From DASWOJ01 sp964250755 (GTDB lineage: Bacteria > Pseudomonadota > Alphaproteobacteria > Acetobacterales > Acetobacteraceae), in the NCBI GenBank assembly GCA_964250755.1, contig CAXUHB010000011.1:46464-110463 (forward strand): DNA of 64,000 bases, in the 5' to 3' direction. The notes beneath the pieces are model-generated. The model was given only the letters and a program-made list of their open reading frames with translations. It was not told the DNA's origin and made no database searches. The position numbers were made by a program, and so were the translations under genes. Every line of letters begins with the position of its first letter. Within the stretch, counting starts at the first letter, position 1. Shown here one piece after another: positions 8,809-17,231 of the stretch.

Positions 8809-10043
8809 CCTTGGCCGCGTCCGCCGCCACCGCCGCCGAAACTGCCACGCCCCCGTCCACCGCCGCCGCCCAGCACGGGCGGACGCATGGTGGACGCGCT
8901 CGCGGCCTCGCTGTGCAGGGGATGGTCGCGGAACACCGGCACGGGCTGGCCGATCTCCTTTTCAATGTCGCGCAGCCACTGCCGCTGCTCGGCATCGCAC
9001 AAGCTGATCGCCCAGCCTTCCCGCCCGGCGCGCGCCGTGCGGCCGATGCGGTGGACGTAGGTTTCGGCGACGTTCGGCAGGTCGTAGTTGAACACGTGGC
9101 TCACGTCGTCCACGTCAATCCCGCGGGCGGCGATGTCGGTCGCCACCAGCACCTTGACGGCGCCCGACTTGAAGCCCGCCAGCGCACGCTCCCGCGCGCC
9201 CTGGGACTTGTTGCCGTGAATGGCCTCGGACGCCACGCCCTGCGCGGTCAGGTATTCAGCGACCTTGTTGGCCTCGTGCTTCATCAGCGTGAACACGATG
9301 GCGCGCGCGACGGTGGGAGACTTCACCAGCGTGCCGATGGCGGACTTCTTGTCGCCCTCGTTCACGAACATCACCATTTGCCGCACGCGGTCCACGGTGG
9401 TGCTGGGCGGCGCGACCTCGACCCGCACGGGGTTCCGCAGCATGGACCCTGCCAGTTCCGAGATGCTGCCCGGCATGGTGGCGCTGAACAGCAGCGTCTG
9501 CCGGTCGCGCGGCATGGTGGCGACAATGCGCTTGATGTCGCGGACAAAACCCATGTCGAGCATCCGGTCGGCCTCGTCCAGCACCAGCACCTCGGTGCCG
9601 GACAACTCGACGTGGCCCTGGCCCATCAGGTCCAGCAGGCGACCCGGCGCGGCCACAAGCACGTCCACGCCGCGTCGCATCGCGTCCACCTGGCGGCCCT
9701 GGCCGACGCCGCCGAAGATGACGGTATGGGTCAGGCGCATGTGCCGGGCGTAGGCTGCGAAGGACTCATCAATCTGCGACGCCAATTCGCGCGTCGGCGC
9801 CAGCACGACGACGCGGGCGCCCTTCGGCTTGGGCTGCACGCGGTGCAGCGCCAGGCGGTGCAGGATGGGCAGCGCGAATGCGGCGGTCTTGCCGGTGCCG
9901 GTCTGCGCCAAGCCCAGCAGGTCGCGCCCTTCCAGCAGGTGCGGGATGGCGCCGGCCTGGATCGGCGTCGGGACGGTGTAGCCCTCCTCGGTCAGGGCGC
10001 GCAGCAACGGTTCGGCTAGCTTGAGGTCGGCAAATGTCGTCAT
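8754..10043 (-). CDS. DEAD-box ATP-dependent RNA helicase, RhlE-like
   Basis: A 429-residue RNA helicase that unwinds RNA duplexes in ribosome assembly, RNA decay or cold adaptation. All core motifs are present: an N-terminal Q-motif region (FADLKLAEPLLRAL...TPIQ), Walker A AQTGTGKT, DEAD in VLDEADRMLDMG, SAT in LLFSATMP, and motif VI HRIGRTARAGREG. The C-terminus is a Gly/Arg-rich tail (GGGGGRGRGSFGG) typical of RhlE-group proteins and likely to bind RNA. The ATG at 10043 was chosen because it starts the Q motif; AGGAGG lies about 13 bases upstream and a TTG at 10070 is in frame. It is transcribed away from the transglutaminase operon. Confidence 0.93.
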   Translation of the reverse strand: MTTFADLKLAEPLLRALTEEGYTVPTPIQAGAIPHLLEGRDLLGLAQTGTGKTAAFALPILHRLALHRVQPKPKGARVVVLAPTRELASQIDESFAAYARHMRLTHTVIFGGVGQGRQVDAMRRGVDVLVAAPGRLLDLMGQGHVELSGTEVLVLDEADRMLDMGFVRDIKRIVATMPRDRQTLLFSATMPGSISELAGSMLRNPVRVEVAPPSTTVDRVRQMVMFVNEGDKKSAIGTLVKSPTVARAIVFTLMKHEANKVAEYLTAQGVASEAIHGNKSQGARERALAGFKSGAVKVLVATDIAARGIDVDDVSHVFNYDLPNVAETYVHRIGRTARAGREGWAISLCDAEQRQWLRDIEKEIGQPVPVFRDHPLHSEAASASTMRPPVLGGGGGRGRGSFGGGGGGRGQGQGRPSQGGRQSGPRRAA

Positions 10044-10207
10044 GGGAAATGGGGCGCCTCCTGGCGCCAAGTCTGGGATACGGAGCGCGACGCGGACCGT
10101 GCTCAGGGGGGTGGCGTGGCAGCGTGCCTTCCGCTGTGCCCTGCGTAGGCTTATTTGTGCGGCGCAGCAAGCAAATGCAGCCCGCGCCGGGGCGGACCGT
10201 CACAATC

Positions 10208-10224
10208 CTGGCATGGGCTTTGCG
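10208..10224 (+). promoter_or_regulatory. Candidate sigma-54 (-24/-12) promoter for the transglutaminase genes
   Basis: The sequence CTGGCATGGGCTTTGCG matches the sigma-54 pattern, with GG at 210-211 (of 10200) and GC at 222-223 separated by exactly ten bases. Transcription would start near 10235, giving a leader of about 100 bases to the GTG at 10336. It would require an enhancer-binding activator such as NtrC; no activator gene is in the window. Match quality is good but it was found by eye. Confidence 0.5.
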
Positions 10225-10335
10225 AATGGCTGGGAGAAGTAGCTAGTGGAGCGCCAGGGGGTTTGCCCCGCGAGTCCACGACAGATAGGCTCATCCAATG
10301 TGCTTCCAGATTCCATCGCTTGCCCAGGGCGCCCC

Positions 10336-11256
10336 GTGCCTGTCCTGACCGTCCATCACCGCACCACCTACCGCTACCGCCGCCCCGTCGGGTTCGGGGA
10401 GCACCGGATGATGTTCCGTCCGCGCGACAGCCACGACCAGCAGCAGCTCGGCTCCGACCTGCAGATCAGCCCGGCGCCCGCCGCCGTCCGCTGGATGCAC
10501 GATCCCTTCGGCAACAATGTCGCCACTGCCCGCTTCAGCGCCCGCGCCAAGGAGCTGGTCTTCGACAGCACCCTCCAGGTGCGCCACCATATTCAGCATC
10601 CCCACGAGATCGAGGCGGCGCTGGAAGACCACGCCCGCCTGTGCCCGTTCAGCTACGATCCCAGCGACATGCCGGACCTGCTGCGCTGCATGGAGCGTCA
10701 GCACCCCGACCCGTCCCGCGCCCTGGACGACTGGGTGCGCGCGCTGGTCCGCGACAACGGATCGGCAGGCACCCTCGCCCTGCTCACGGCGATGACGGCG
10801 CGCATCCGCCACCAGTTCACCTACCGCGCCCGGCACGAGTCTGGGATACAGCCGCCGGCCGCGACGCTGCGGCTCGGCACTGGCACCTGCCGGGACTTCG
10901 CCGTGTTCATGATGGAGGCCGTCCGCTGCATCGGCATGGCGTCGCGCTTCGTCAGCGGCTACATCTACGTCCCGTCCCGCGACCGGCCCGGCCAGGAGGT
11001 GCGGGGCGGCGGCAATACGCACGCCTGGCTGCAGGTCTATCTGCCCGGCGCCGGCTGGGTGGAGTTCGACCCGACCAACGCCATCGTCGGCACCCGGGAT
11101 CTGATCCGCGTCGCGGCCGTGAGGGACCCGCGGCAGGCCGTGCCGCTGTCCGGCAGCTTCATGGGCGGGGCAGGCGACTATCTGGGCATGGAGGTGGTGA
11201 TCCGCGTCACCTCGGACCAGGCCGGCCTGGAGGCCCGTTCGCCGATGACCGCCTAA
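10336..11256 (+). CDS. Transglutaminase-like (papain-fold) protein, first of two
   Basis: A 306-residue bacterial transglutaminase-like protein, a group that usually acts as cysteine peptidases or amidases rather than cross-linkers. The N-terminal 90 residues are the beta-rich region (VLTVHHRTTYRYRRPV) common to this family. The catalytic Cys is in GTGTCRDFAVFMMEAV, the His in GNTHAWLQVYLPGAGW and the Asp in VEFDPTNA. GTG at 10336 was chosen because it places the start just before the conserved strand; an in-frame GTG at 10246 would add 30 unconvincing residues and leave no leader after the sigma-54 site. A second transglutaminase gene follows 46 bases downstream. Confidence 0.85.
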   Translation: MPVLTVHHRTTYRYRRPVGFGEHRMMFRPRDSHDQQQLGSDLQISPAPAAVRWMHDPFGNNVATARFSARAKELVFDSTLQVRHHIQHPHEIEAALEDHARLCPFSYDPSDMPDLLRCMERQHPDPSRALDDWVRALVRDNGSAGTLALLTAMTARIRHQFTYRARHESGIQPPAATLRLGTGTCRDFAVFMMEAVRCIGMASRFVSGYIYVPSRDRPGQEVRGGGNTHAWLQVYLPGAGWVEFDPTNAIVGTRDLIRVAAVRDPRQAVPLSGSFMGGAGDYLGMEVVIRVTSDQAGLEARSPMTA

Positions 11257-11302
11257 ACGGTCGTCCCTTGCTCTGTCCAACCTCAAGCCCCAGAAGGTCC
11301 CC

Positions 11303-12133
11303 ATGATCCGCATCCAACAGGGCTTCACGATCGGCTACGAGTGCCCGCAGCCCGTGCCGATGATCCTGATGCTCAGCATCCATCCCTCGCGTGAAAAGGA
11401 CCTGCTGACCCCGCACGTCATCAAGTTCGACCCAGGCATTGAGGCCCGGCGCTACCTGGACGGCTTCGGCAACGTCTGCCACCGCATCGTGGCGCCGCAG
11501 GGGCCGCTGACCATCTCCACCCTGTTCGAGATACAGGACAGCGGCGAGCTGGACCCGGTGGTGCCCGAAGCCAAGCAAATCCCGGTGGACGAGCTGCCCA
11601 ACGCCGTTCTGGTCTATCTGCTGGGCAGCCGCTACGCCGACACCGACCTGTTGCGGGACACCGCCTGGTCCCTGTTCGGCGGCCTGGAGCCGGGCTGGGC
11701 GCGGGTGCAGGCCATCTGCGACTTCACCTACGACCGCATCACCTTCGGCTACGAGTATGCCCGGCCCGACAAGACCGCCCGCAACGCCTACGACGAGCGC
11801 CGGGGCGTCTGCCGCGATTTCGCGCACCTTGCCCTGACGTTGTGCCGCTGCATGAACATCCCCGCGCGCTACTGCACGGGCTATATGGGCGACATCGGCA
11901 TCCCGCCGGTGGACGCGCCGATGGACTTCTCCGGCTGGTTCGAGGCATTCCTGGATGGTCCGGAAGGGCCGCGCTGGTACACCTTCGACGCCCGGCACAA
12001 CCGCCAGCGCAGCGCCCGCGTGCTGATGGCCACCGGCCGGGACGCAGCGGACGTGGCGCTGGTCACGAGCTTCGGCCCGAACTGGCTGGCCAAGTTCGAC
12101 GTGATTGCGCTGGAGATGACGGAGTCGGCCTAA
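11303..12133 (+). CDS. Transglutaminase-like protein, second
   Basis: A 276-residue transglutaminase-family protein. The N-terminal segment (MIRIQQGFTIGYECPQPVPM) differs from the first paralogue. The catalytic triad is visible as Cys in ERRGVCRDFAHLALTL, Asp in WYTFDARHN, and a candidate His in that region. It has no signal peptide, so it is probably cytoplasmic. The ATG at 11303 is clear, and it is likely co-transcribed with the upstream paralogue. The two-gene arrangement facing a transglutaminase-DUF2126 operon is characteristic of the predicted peptide amide-ligase/peptidase systems described by comparative genomics. Substrate unknown. Confidence 0.85.
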   Translation: MIRIQQGFTIGYECPQPVPMILMLSIHPSREKDLLTPHVIKFDPGIEARRYLDGFGNVCHRIVAPQGPLTISTLFEIQDSGELDPVVPEAKQIPVDELPNAVLVYLLGSRYADTDLLRDTAWSLFGGLEPGWARVQAICDFTYDRITFGYEYARPDKTARNAYDERRGVCRDFAHLALTLCRCMNIPARYCTGYMGDIGIPPVDAPMDFSGWFEAFLDGPEGPRWYTFDARHNRQRSARVLMATGRDAADVALVTSFGPNWLAKFDVIALEMTESA

Positions 12134-12134
12134 C

Positions 12135-12152
12135 GCGGGCCGCCCGGCCCGC
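12135..12152. terminator. GC hairpin between convergent genes
   Basis: GCGGGCC (12135-12141) pairs with GGCCCGC (12146-12152) around a four-base loop. It starts one base after the TAA of the second transglutaminase gene and ends on the last base of the lytic transglycosylase gene. It could serve both convergent units. There is no T-tract, so a factor-independent terminator is not certain. Confidence 0.4.
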
Positions 12153-12613
12153 TACGGCGGGGGCAAGTGCCGATAGGCAGGCCGGGCGCCGCTGGCGGCC
12201 TCACCAGCTGGCAGCTCATCCACCAGCCGCATCACCGACCGCATCACCTTGAGTTGGTAGCCCTGGTTGTGGATCGGCGTGTGCGAGTGGTAGTTGCCGA
12301 TGGCCTGCATCACGTCGCCCCCGGTCTCCTGCAAGTAGCCGTGCAGGATCATCCCTGCAGCGGAGATGTTGAAGCACGGGTTGTTCAGCAGTTCCTGCCG
12401 CACCTGCGGCGGCGTCATGCCGGCATAGCGCCCTATGGTGGGCAGCCAAAGGGTGTTGATCTGCATCACCCCCAGGTCCTCGGTGCCGTCGCGGTTGCGG
12501 TGGATGACGCCGATCCCGCCGCCCTCGACCGCCTGGATGGAGGGCAGCACCCGCGGCGGCAGGTCATACAACTGCGCGACGAACAACATGCAGGCGAGGT
12601 GCGGCACGGCCAT
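12152..12613 (-). CDS. Small lytic-transglycosylase (SLT fold) protein
   Basis: A 153-residue protein consisting of essentially one SLT domain, which cleaves the glycan strand of peptidoglycan. The catalytic Glu is in PSIQAVEGG, followed by the fold motifs DGTEDLGVMQINTLW and a late AIGNYHSHTP. The length is that of VirB1/IpgF-type specialised transglycosylases used to open the wall for secretion or conjugation systems. The ATG at 12613 starts the conserved part; upstream in-frame codons could add 38 residues. No clear signal peptide is seen from either start, which is odd for a wall enzyme. It is downstream of the deacylase/DUF2126 genes on the same strand, 154 bases away. No secretion-system genes are nearby. 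Confidence 0.72.
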   Translation of the reverse strand: MAVPHLACMLFVAQLYDLPPRVLPSIQAVEGGGIGVIHRNRDGTEDLGVMQINTLWLPTIGRYAGMTPPQVRQELLNNPCFNISAAGMILHGYLQETGGDVMQAIGNYHSHTPIHNQGYQLKVMRSVMRLVDELPAGEAASGARPAYRHLPPP

Positions 12614-12767
12614 GAGCAGGCGTCCTGATCGGGGCGCACGCGCGCCGTTGCGCCGTAAGCTTAACGGGACACGGGCGCCGGACCAGTAAAGTTCTTCCAT
12701 GAAACGTCGGCAAAGGCGCTGCTGCATCTTTCCGGCAACGGTGCCGCTCCAATCGCAGGGCTGACGC

Positions 12768-13877
12768 CTACGCGCCCAGCAGCGCCCCGGACCGCCCGGC
12801 TTCCGTGCCCGCGATCTTCGCCACGCTGCGCCCGGCAGCCACGAAGCGGGTGGACTCGTGCGCGAACAGCACTCCTGCGAACTGCGGGCGCAGCTCCGTC
12901 ACAGTACCCGCCTGCGGGTCCAGCACCTCTGCCACAAGGTCTCCAGGGCTGACCCGCGCGCCGGGCGGACGTTGCATCACCAGGATGCCTGGCACGGGCG
13001 CAACCAGCAATTCCACGTCGGCCAAGTTCGTCGGACGGCACCGCGCCAAGGGCAGGCGCGGGGCCGGTAGGTCCAGCGCCCCGGCCAGGACCATCGCCTG
13101 CACCAGCGCCTCCGCATCCGCCGCGGCCAGGGCGTGGGTTACGTCCGTCTCCCCGCGCAGCTCGACCGTCACGGCGCAGCAGGCCAACGGAATGGGATGG
13201 TCCGGGAACGCGCGCCGCAGCGCCAGCCAGGGCTGGCTGCATGCCTCGTCGAACGGCTGGCCGCCGGACTCCTCGGCCAGCAGCAGCGCCTGCGCGCCCA
13301 GCAGCGCCGCCAGCGGGCGGCAGCGGTCCACCAGCGGCGTCAGGGCATACAGGTGGACGACCCCGGCGTTCTCGCAGTGCAGGTCCAGCACCAGGTCGGC
13401 ATCCAGCGCCAGGCCGAGCAGGGCGCGCTTCAGGTGCTGCGCAGGGGTGTGGGCCGTGGTGGCGGCATTGGAGTCTAGCAGGGCCGCGCGTATGGCCGCC
13501 GTGTTGGCTGCCGGGTCAGCGCCCAGCCGGTCCGCGACGGCGGATGCGACGCCCCCCACCAGGTCGGGATAGGCGCGGTTGAAGTTGACCCCGTCCGCCA
13601 AGTTGAACCGCCCGGACAGCCCGCCCATGACCCGCTGCTGCAAGCCCAGCGGGTTGGCCATCGGCGCCACGACGACCTCCCCCCGGATGCGCCCGGCGTC
13701 GGCGTGGTCCTGCAGCAAGTGCAGCAGGTGCTGTGCCGCCAGCATCCCCGGCACCTCGTCCGCATGAAGCCCGGCCTGCACGTAAACCTTGGGCCGCGCG
13801 CCCAGCACCCCAAACCGATGCACCGGCAGCGTGTGCGCCGTCCCCGGCGCCAGGCCGGGGACCTCGATCCGCTCCAT
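12768..13877 (-). CDS. Succinylglutamate desuccinylase/aspartoacylase-family zinc deacylase
   Basis: A 369-residue zinc-dependent amidohydrolase of the M14-like aspartoacylase family. Zinc-ligand motifs are visible: His and Glu in QAGLHADEVPG near residue 40, and a later His in VLDLHCENAG. A C-terminal beta domain ends with the lipoyl-like ARVSPGDLVAEVLDP region, as in other members. The start ATG at 13877 overlaps the upstream stop as TGATG; a GTG at 13880 is equally possible. Tight coupling to the transglutaminase-DUF2126 gene suggests that it trims or removes an amide-linked group made or recognised by that system. It could also simply be an N-acyl amino-acid deacylase. Confidence 0.82.
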   Translation of the reverse strand: MERIEVPGLAPGTAHTLPVHRFGVLGARPKVYVQAGLHADEVPGMLAAQHLLHLLQDHADAGRIRGEVVVAPMANPLGLQQRVMGGLSGRFNLADGVNFNRAYPDLVGGVASAVADRLGADPAANTAAIRAALLDSNAATTAHTPAQHLKRALLGLALDADLVLDLHCENAGVVHLYALTPLVDRCRPLAALLGAQALLLAEESGGQPFDEACSQPWLALRRAFPDHPIPLACCAVTVELRGETDVTHALAAADAEALVQAMVLAGALDLPAPRLPLARCRPTNLADVELLVAPVPGILVMQRPPGARVSPGDLVAEVLDPQAGTVTELRPQFAGVLFAHESTRFVAAGRSVAKIAGTEAGRSGALLGA

Positions 13878-16800
13878 CACACCGCGGCGCGCAAATCCAG
13901 CGTGCGCGGATGCTCGGGTGACAGGCTGGGCGGCGGCTCCGGCCTCGGCCCCGGCGTGTGCCCGATCGGCTCGAACCGCGCCCGCCGCCGGGCCTCGGCC
14001 TCGTTGGCGTTGACGGGGAAGGTGTCGTAGGCCCGCCCGCCCGGGTGGGCCACGTGATGCGTCATGCCGCCCAGCGACCGCCCGGTCCAGCGGTCATACA
14101 CGTCGAACACCAGCGGCACCTGCGCCCGGATGGTCGGGTGCAGCGATCCCGCCGGGTCCCATGCCTTGAAGCGCACGCCGGCCACGAACTCGCCCTCCAC
14201 CCCGGTCGGGGCCAGCGGCACCGCCGCGCCGTTGCAGGCCAGCACGAACCGCTCGGCCTCCCAGCCCGTCACGCGCGCCTGCACCCGCTCGACCGAGCTG
14301 TCCACGAAGCGCACGGTGCCGCCGACGCCCGCCGTCTCCCCCAGGGCGTGCCAGGGTTCCAGGGCGTGCCGCAGCTCCACCGTTGCGCCATGCACGGCGA
14401 TGCCGCCGATCTCGGGGAACCGGAACTCGTAATGCGGGCGGAACCACTCCACATCCAGCTTGGTGCCGTAGGACGACAGCTCCTCCACCGCGTCCTGCAA
14501 GTCCTGCCAAACGAAGTGCGGCAGCAGGAAGTCGTCATGCACGCGCGTGCCCCAGCGCACCAGGCGGCGCTCATAGGGCGTCTTCCAGAACGCCGCGACG
14601 GCCGCCCGCATCAGCAGCATCTGCGCCGCCGACATGCGCGCGTGCGGCGGCATCTCGAAGGCGCGGAACTCCACCAGGCCCAGCCGTCCGCTGGGTCCGT
14701 CGGGGGAGTACAGCTTGTCTATGCAGAACTCGGTCCGGTGGGTGTTGCCGGTCATGTCCGTCAGAATGTTCCGCAGCATCCGGTCCACCTGCCACGGCGG
14801 CGGCTCGTGACCCGGCTTCATGCCGCGGAAGGCGATCTCCAGCTCGCGCACCGCGTCCTGCCGGGCCTCGTCTATACGCGGATGCTGGCTCATCGGCCCG
14901 ATGAACAGGCCGCTGAACAGGTAGGACGCGCTGGGGTGGTTGTGCCAGAAGCCCAGCAGGGACTTCAGCAGGTCCGGCCGCCGCAGGAAGGGGCTGTCCT
15001 CCGGCGTCATGGCGCCCATCACGACATGGTTGCCGCCGCCGGTGCCGACATGGCGGCCATCGAGCATGAACTTCTCGGCGGTCAGCCCAACGTGCCGCGC
15101 CTCCTCGTACAACTGCTCCGTTCGCGTCACCAGGTCGTCCCAGGTCTGGGCCGGGTGGATGTTGACCTCGATCACGCCGGGGTCGGGCGTGACGGAGAAG
15201 CCCTGCACCCGGCGGTCATACGGCGCCTTGTAGCCCTCCAGCACCACGGGCCGGCCCTGCGCCTGCGCCGTCGCCTCGATGGCGGCGACCAGGGACAGCC
15301 AATCCTCGGCAGAGGACAACGGAGGGAGATAGACGTAGATCTGCCCCTCGCGCGCCTGCACCGTCATCGCCGTGCGTATGCCCCGGCCCGGACGCCCGTT
15401 GCCAGTCTTGGCCAGCAGGGCCGCGCGGTCCGGCAGCGTCCCCTGGTCCTCAAACGGATCCGGCTCCGGCTCGTCCTCGATCTCGGTCGGGTCCACCCAG
15501 GGCAGGCTGTTCAGCGGCAGGCGCAGCCCGGCGGAGGAGTCCCCTGGCACCAGGAACAGCTTGCCCTCCCGCATCTCCCACCGCTCGGTCTGCCATTGCC
15601 GCGCCCCGCGCCGTCCGCCGCGGCGCAGCGGCAGCACGCTGGCGACGGGCTGGTCCAGCCCTTGAGTGAACACGCGGATGATGCGCGCGCGCTCCTGCGG
15701 GTCACGGGACTGCGCGGCCTCCGCTACCAAGTTCGCGGGCATCCGCGCCTCGCGCATCAGGTAGTAGGGCTGGTCCTCGTAAGCCGGCAGCACGGCGGAC
15801 GTGTCCACGTGCAGGCGCTCGGCCAGCGCCAGGGCGAAGGCGTGCGCCGCCGCGGCGTCCGCGTCGCCCTTGGCGCCATCCGGGTCGGCCAGCAGCGCCG
15901 GATTCGACCAGACGGGTTCGCCATCCGGGCGCCAAGTGGCGTTCAGCGCCCAGCGCGGTGTTTGTTCGCCAGGGTAGTGCTTGCCGGCGCCATACTGCAC
16001 GACGGCGCCAGGCGCCCAGAGCGGGATCAGGCGCTGCAGCAGCTTTCCGGCCTCGCGCCGCTTGGTGGGGCCAAGGGCGTCCACGGTCCACTCCGCGCCC
16101 TCCGCGTCGGACACGGACACGAAGGTCGGCTCCCCGCCCATTGTCAGGCGCAGGTCGCCGGCGTGCAGCGCCGTGTCCACCGCTGCGCCGGCAGCCCGGA
16201 TCGCAGCCCATTGCGCGTCCGTGTAGGGCTTGGTGACGCGCGGCACCTCGTTCACGCGCGTGACCTGCATCTCCACGTCGAACACGGTGTCCGAAGGCTC
16301 CAGCATCCCGCTGATCGGGGAGGCGCTGGTCGGGTCCGGGCTGGCGGCAAGCGGGATGTGCCCCTCGCCGGCCATCAGGCCGGATGTGGCGTCCAACCCG
16401 ATCCAGCCGGCGCCGGGCAGGTATGCCTCCGCCCAGGCGTGCAAGTCGGTGAAGTCGCTCGTGGGGCCTTGCGGCCCGGTGATCGGCTTCACGTCGGGCG
16501 CCAACTGGATCAGGTAGCCGGACACGAAGCGTGCGGCATAACCCAGGTTGCGCAAGGCGTGGACCAGCAGCCATGCGCTGTCCCGGCAGGACCCCTTGGC
16601 TTCCCCAAGGGTGTGCTCCGGGTCCCACACCCCCGGCTCCATGCGGACGATGTAGCCCACGCGCTCCTGCACCCGGCGGTTCAGGTCCACCAGCATGTCT
16701 ATGGTGCGGCGCTTGGTCCGCGGCACCTCCGCCAGCAGCCCGGCCAGCAACGGGCCGGGCGGCACCTGCTTGCGGAACGGCGCCAACTCCTCCGCCAGCG

Positions 16801-17125
16801 TGGGGTCGTAGGTGAACGGCCACTCCTCCGCCTCCGGCTCCAGGAAGAAGCCGAAGGGGTTGATGGTCGCCATGTCGGCCACGAGGTCCACCGTGACCTC
16901 GAAATGCGTCACCCGGTCCGGAAAGACCACGCGGGCCAGGAAGTTGCCCTGTGGGTCCTGCTGCCAGTTGATGAAGTGCGGCTCGGGCGAGATGGTCAGG
17001 GAGTAGGACAGGATCGGCGTCCGGGTCTGCGGTGCCGGGCGCAGGCGTATGGTCTGCGGCCCCAGCTTCACGGGACGGTCGTACTTGTAGCTGGTGCGGT
17101 GCGTCAGGGCGGCGTGGATGCTCAT
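13877..17125 (-). CDS. Transglutaminase-DUF2126 fusion protein
   Basis: A 1082-residue protein. Residues 1 to about 300 are a transglutaminase-like domain: an N-terminal strand region (ALTHRTSYKYDRPVKLGPQ), the Cys in AKGSCRDSAWLLVHALRNLG, and the His in DLHAWAEAYLPGAGWIG. The remainder is the large DUF2126 module, with conserved stretches such as GTGGGNHVVMGAMTPEDSP and LRMTLGGEPTF-like LRLTMGGEPTFVSVSD. The family is about 1100 residues long, so this copy is full length. DUF2126 has been proposed from sequence analysis to be a glutamine-synthetase-fold amide ligase; that is a published type of prediction recalled here, not shown. ATG 17125 was chosen at the conserved start. It is coupled to the deacylase gene. 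Confidence 0.9.
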   Translation of the reverse strand: MSIHAALTHRTSYKYDRPVKLGPQTIRLRPAPQTRTPILSYSLTISPEPHFINWQQDPQGNFLARVVFPDRVTHFEVTVDLVADMATINPFGFFLEPEAEEWPFTYDPTLAEELAPFRKQVPPGPLLAGLLAEVPRTKRRTIDMLVDLNRRVQERVGYIVRMEPGVWDPEHTLGEAKGSCRDSAWLLVHALRNLGYAARFVSGYLIQLAPDVKPITGPQGPTSDFTDLHAWAEAYLPGAGWIGLDATSGLMAGEGHIPLAASPDPTSASPISGMLEPSDTVFDVEMQVTRVNEVPRVTKPYTDAQWAAIRAAGAAVDTALHAGDLRLTMGGEPTFVSVSDAEGAEWTVDALGPTKRREAGKLLQRLIPLWAPGAVVQYGAGKHYPGEQTPRWALNATWRPDGEPVWSNPALLADPDGAKGDADAAAAHAFALALAERLHVDTSAVLPAYEDQPYYLMREARMPANLVAEAAQSRDPQERARIIRVFTQGLDQPVASVLPLRRGGRRGARQWQTERWEMREGKLFLVPGDSSAGLRLPLNSLPWVDPTEIEDEPEPDPFEDQGTLPDRAALLAKTGNGRPGRGIRTAMTVQAREGQIYVYLPPLSSAEDWLSLVAAIEATAQAQGRPVVLEGYKAPYDRRVQGFSVTPDPGVIEVNIHPAQTWDDLVTRTEQLYEEARHVGLTAEKFMLDGRHVGTGGGNHVVMGAMTPEDSPFLRRPDLLKSLLGFWHNHPSASYLFSGLFIGPMSQHPRIDEARQDAVRELEIAFRGMKPGHEPPPWQVDRMLRNILTDMTGNTHRTEFCIDKLYSPDGPSGRLGLVEFRAFEMPPHARMSAAQMLLMRAAVAAFWKTPYERRLVRWGTRVHDDFLLPHFVWQDLQDAVEELSSYGTKLDVEWFRPHYEFRFPEIGGIAVHGATVELRHALEPWHALGETAGVGGTVRFVDSSVERVQARVTGWEAERFVLACNGAAVPLAPTGVEGEFVAGVRFKAWDPAGSLHPTIRAQVPLVFDVYDRWTGRSLGGMTHHVAHPGGRAYDTFPVNANEAEARRRARFEPIGHTPGPRPEPPPSLSPEHPRTLDLRAAV

Positions 17126-17231
17126 GCCGGGAATACCATCGTAGGCCGCGGGGCGTGGGTGTGCATCGCAGCAACATCGCCGCATGAAAGCGCGGGCGCA
17201 AGGCCGCGCCTGCGCCGGGCCGGCCAGGCGG

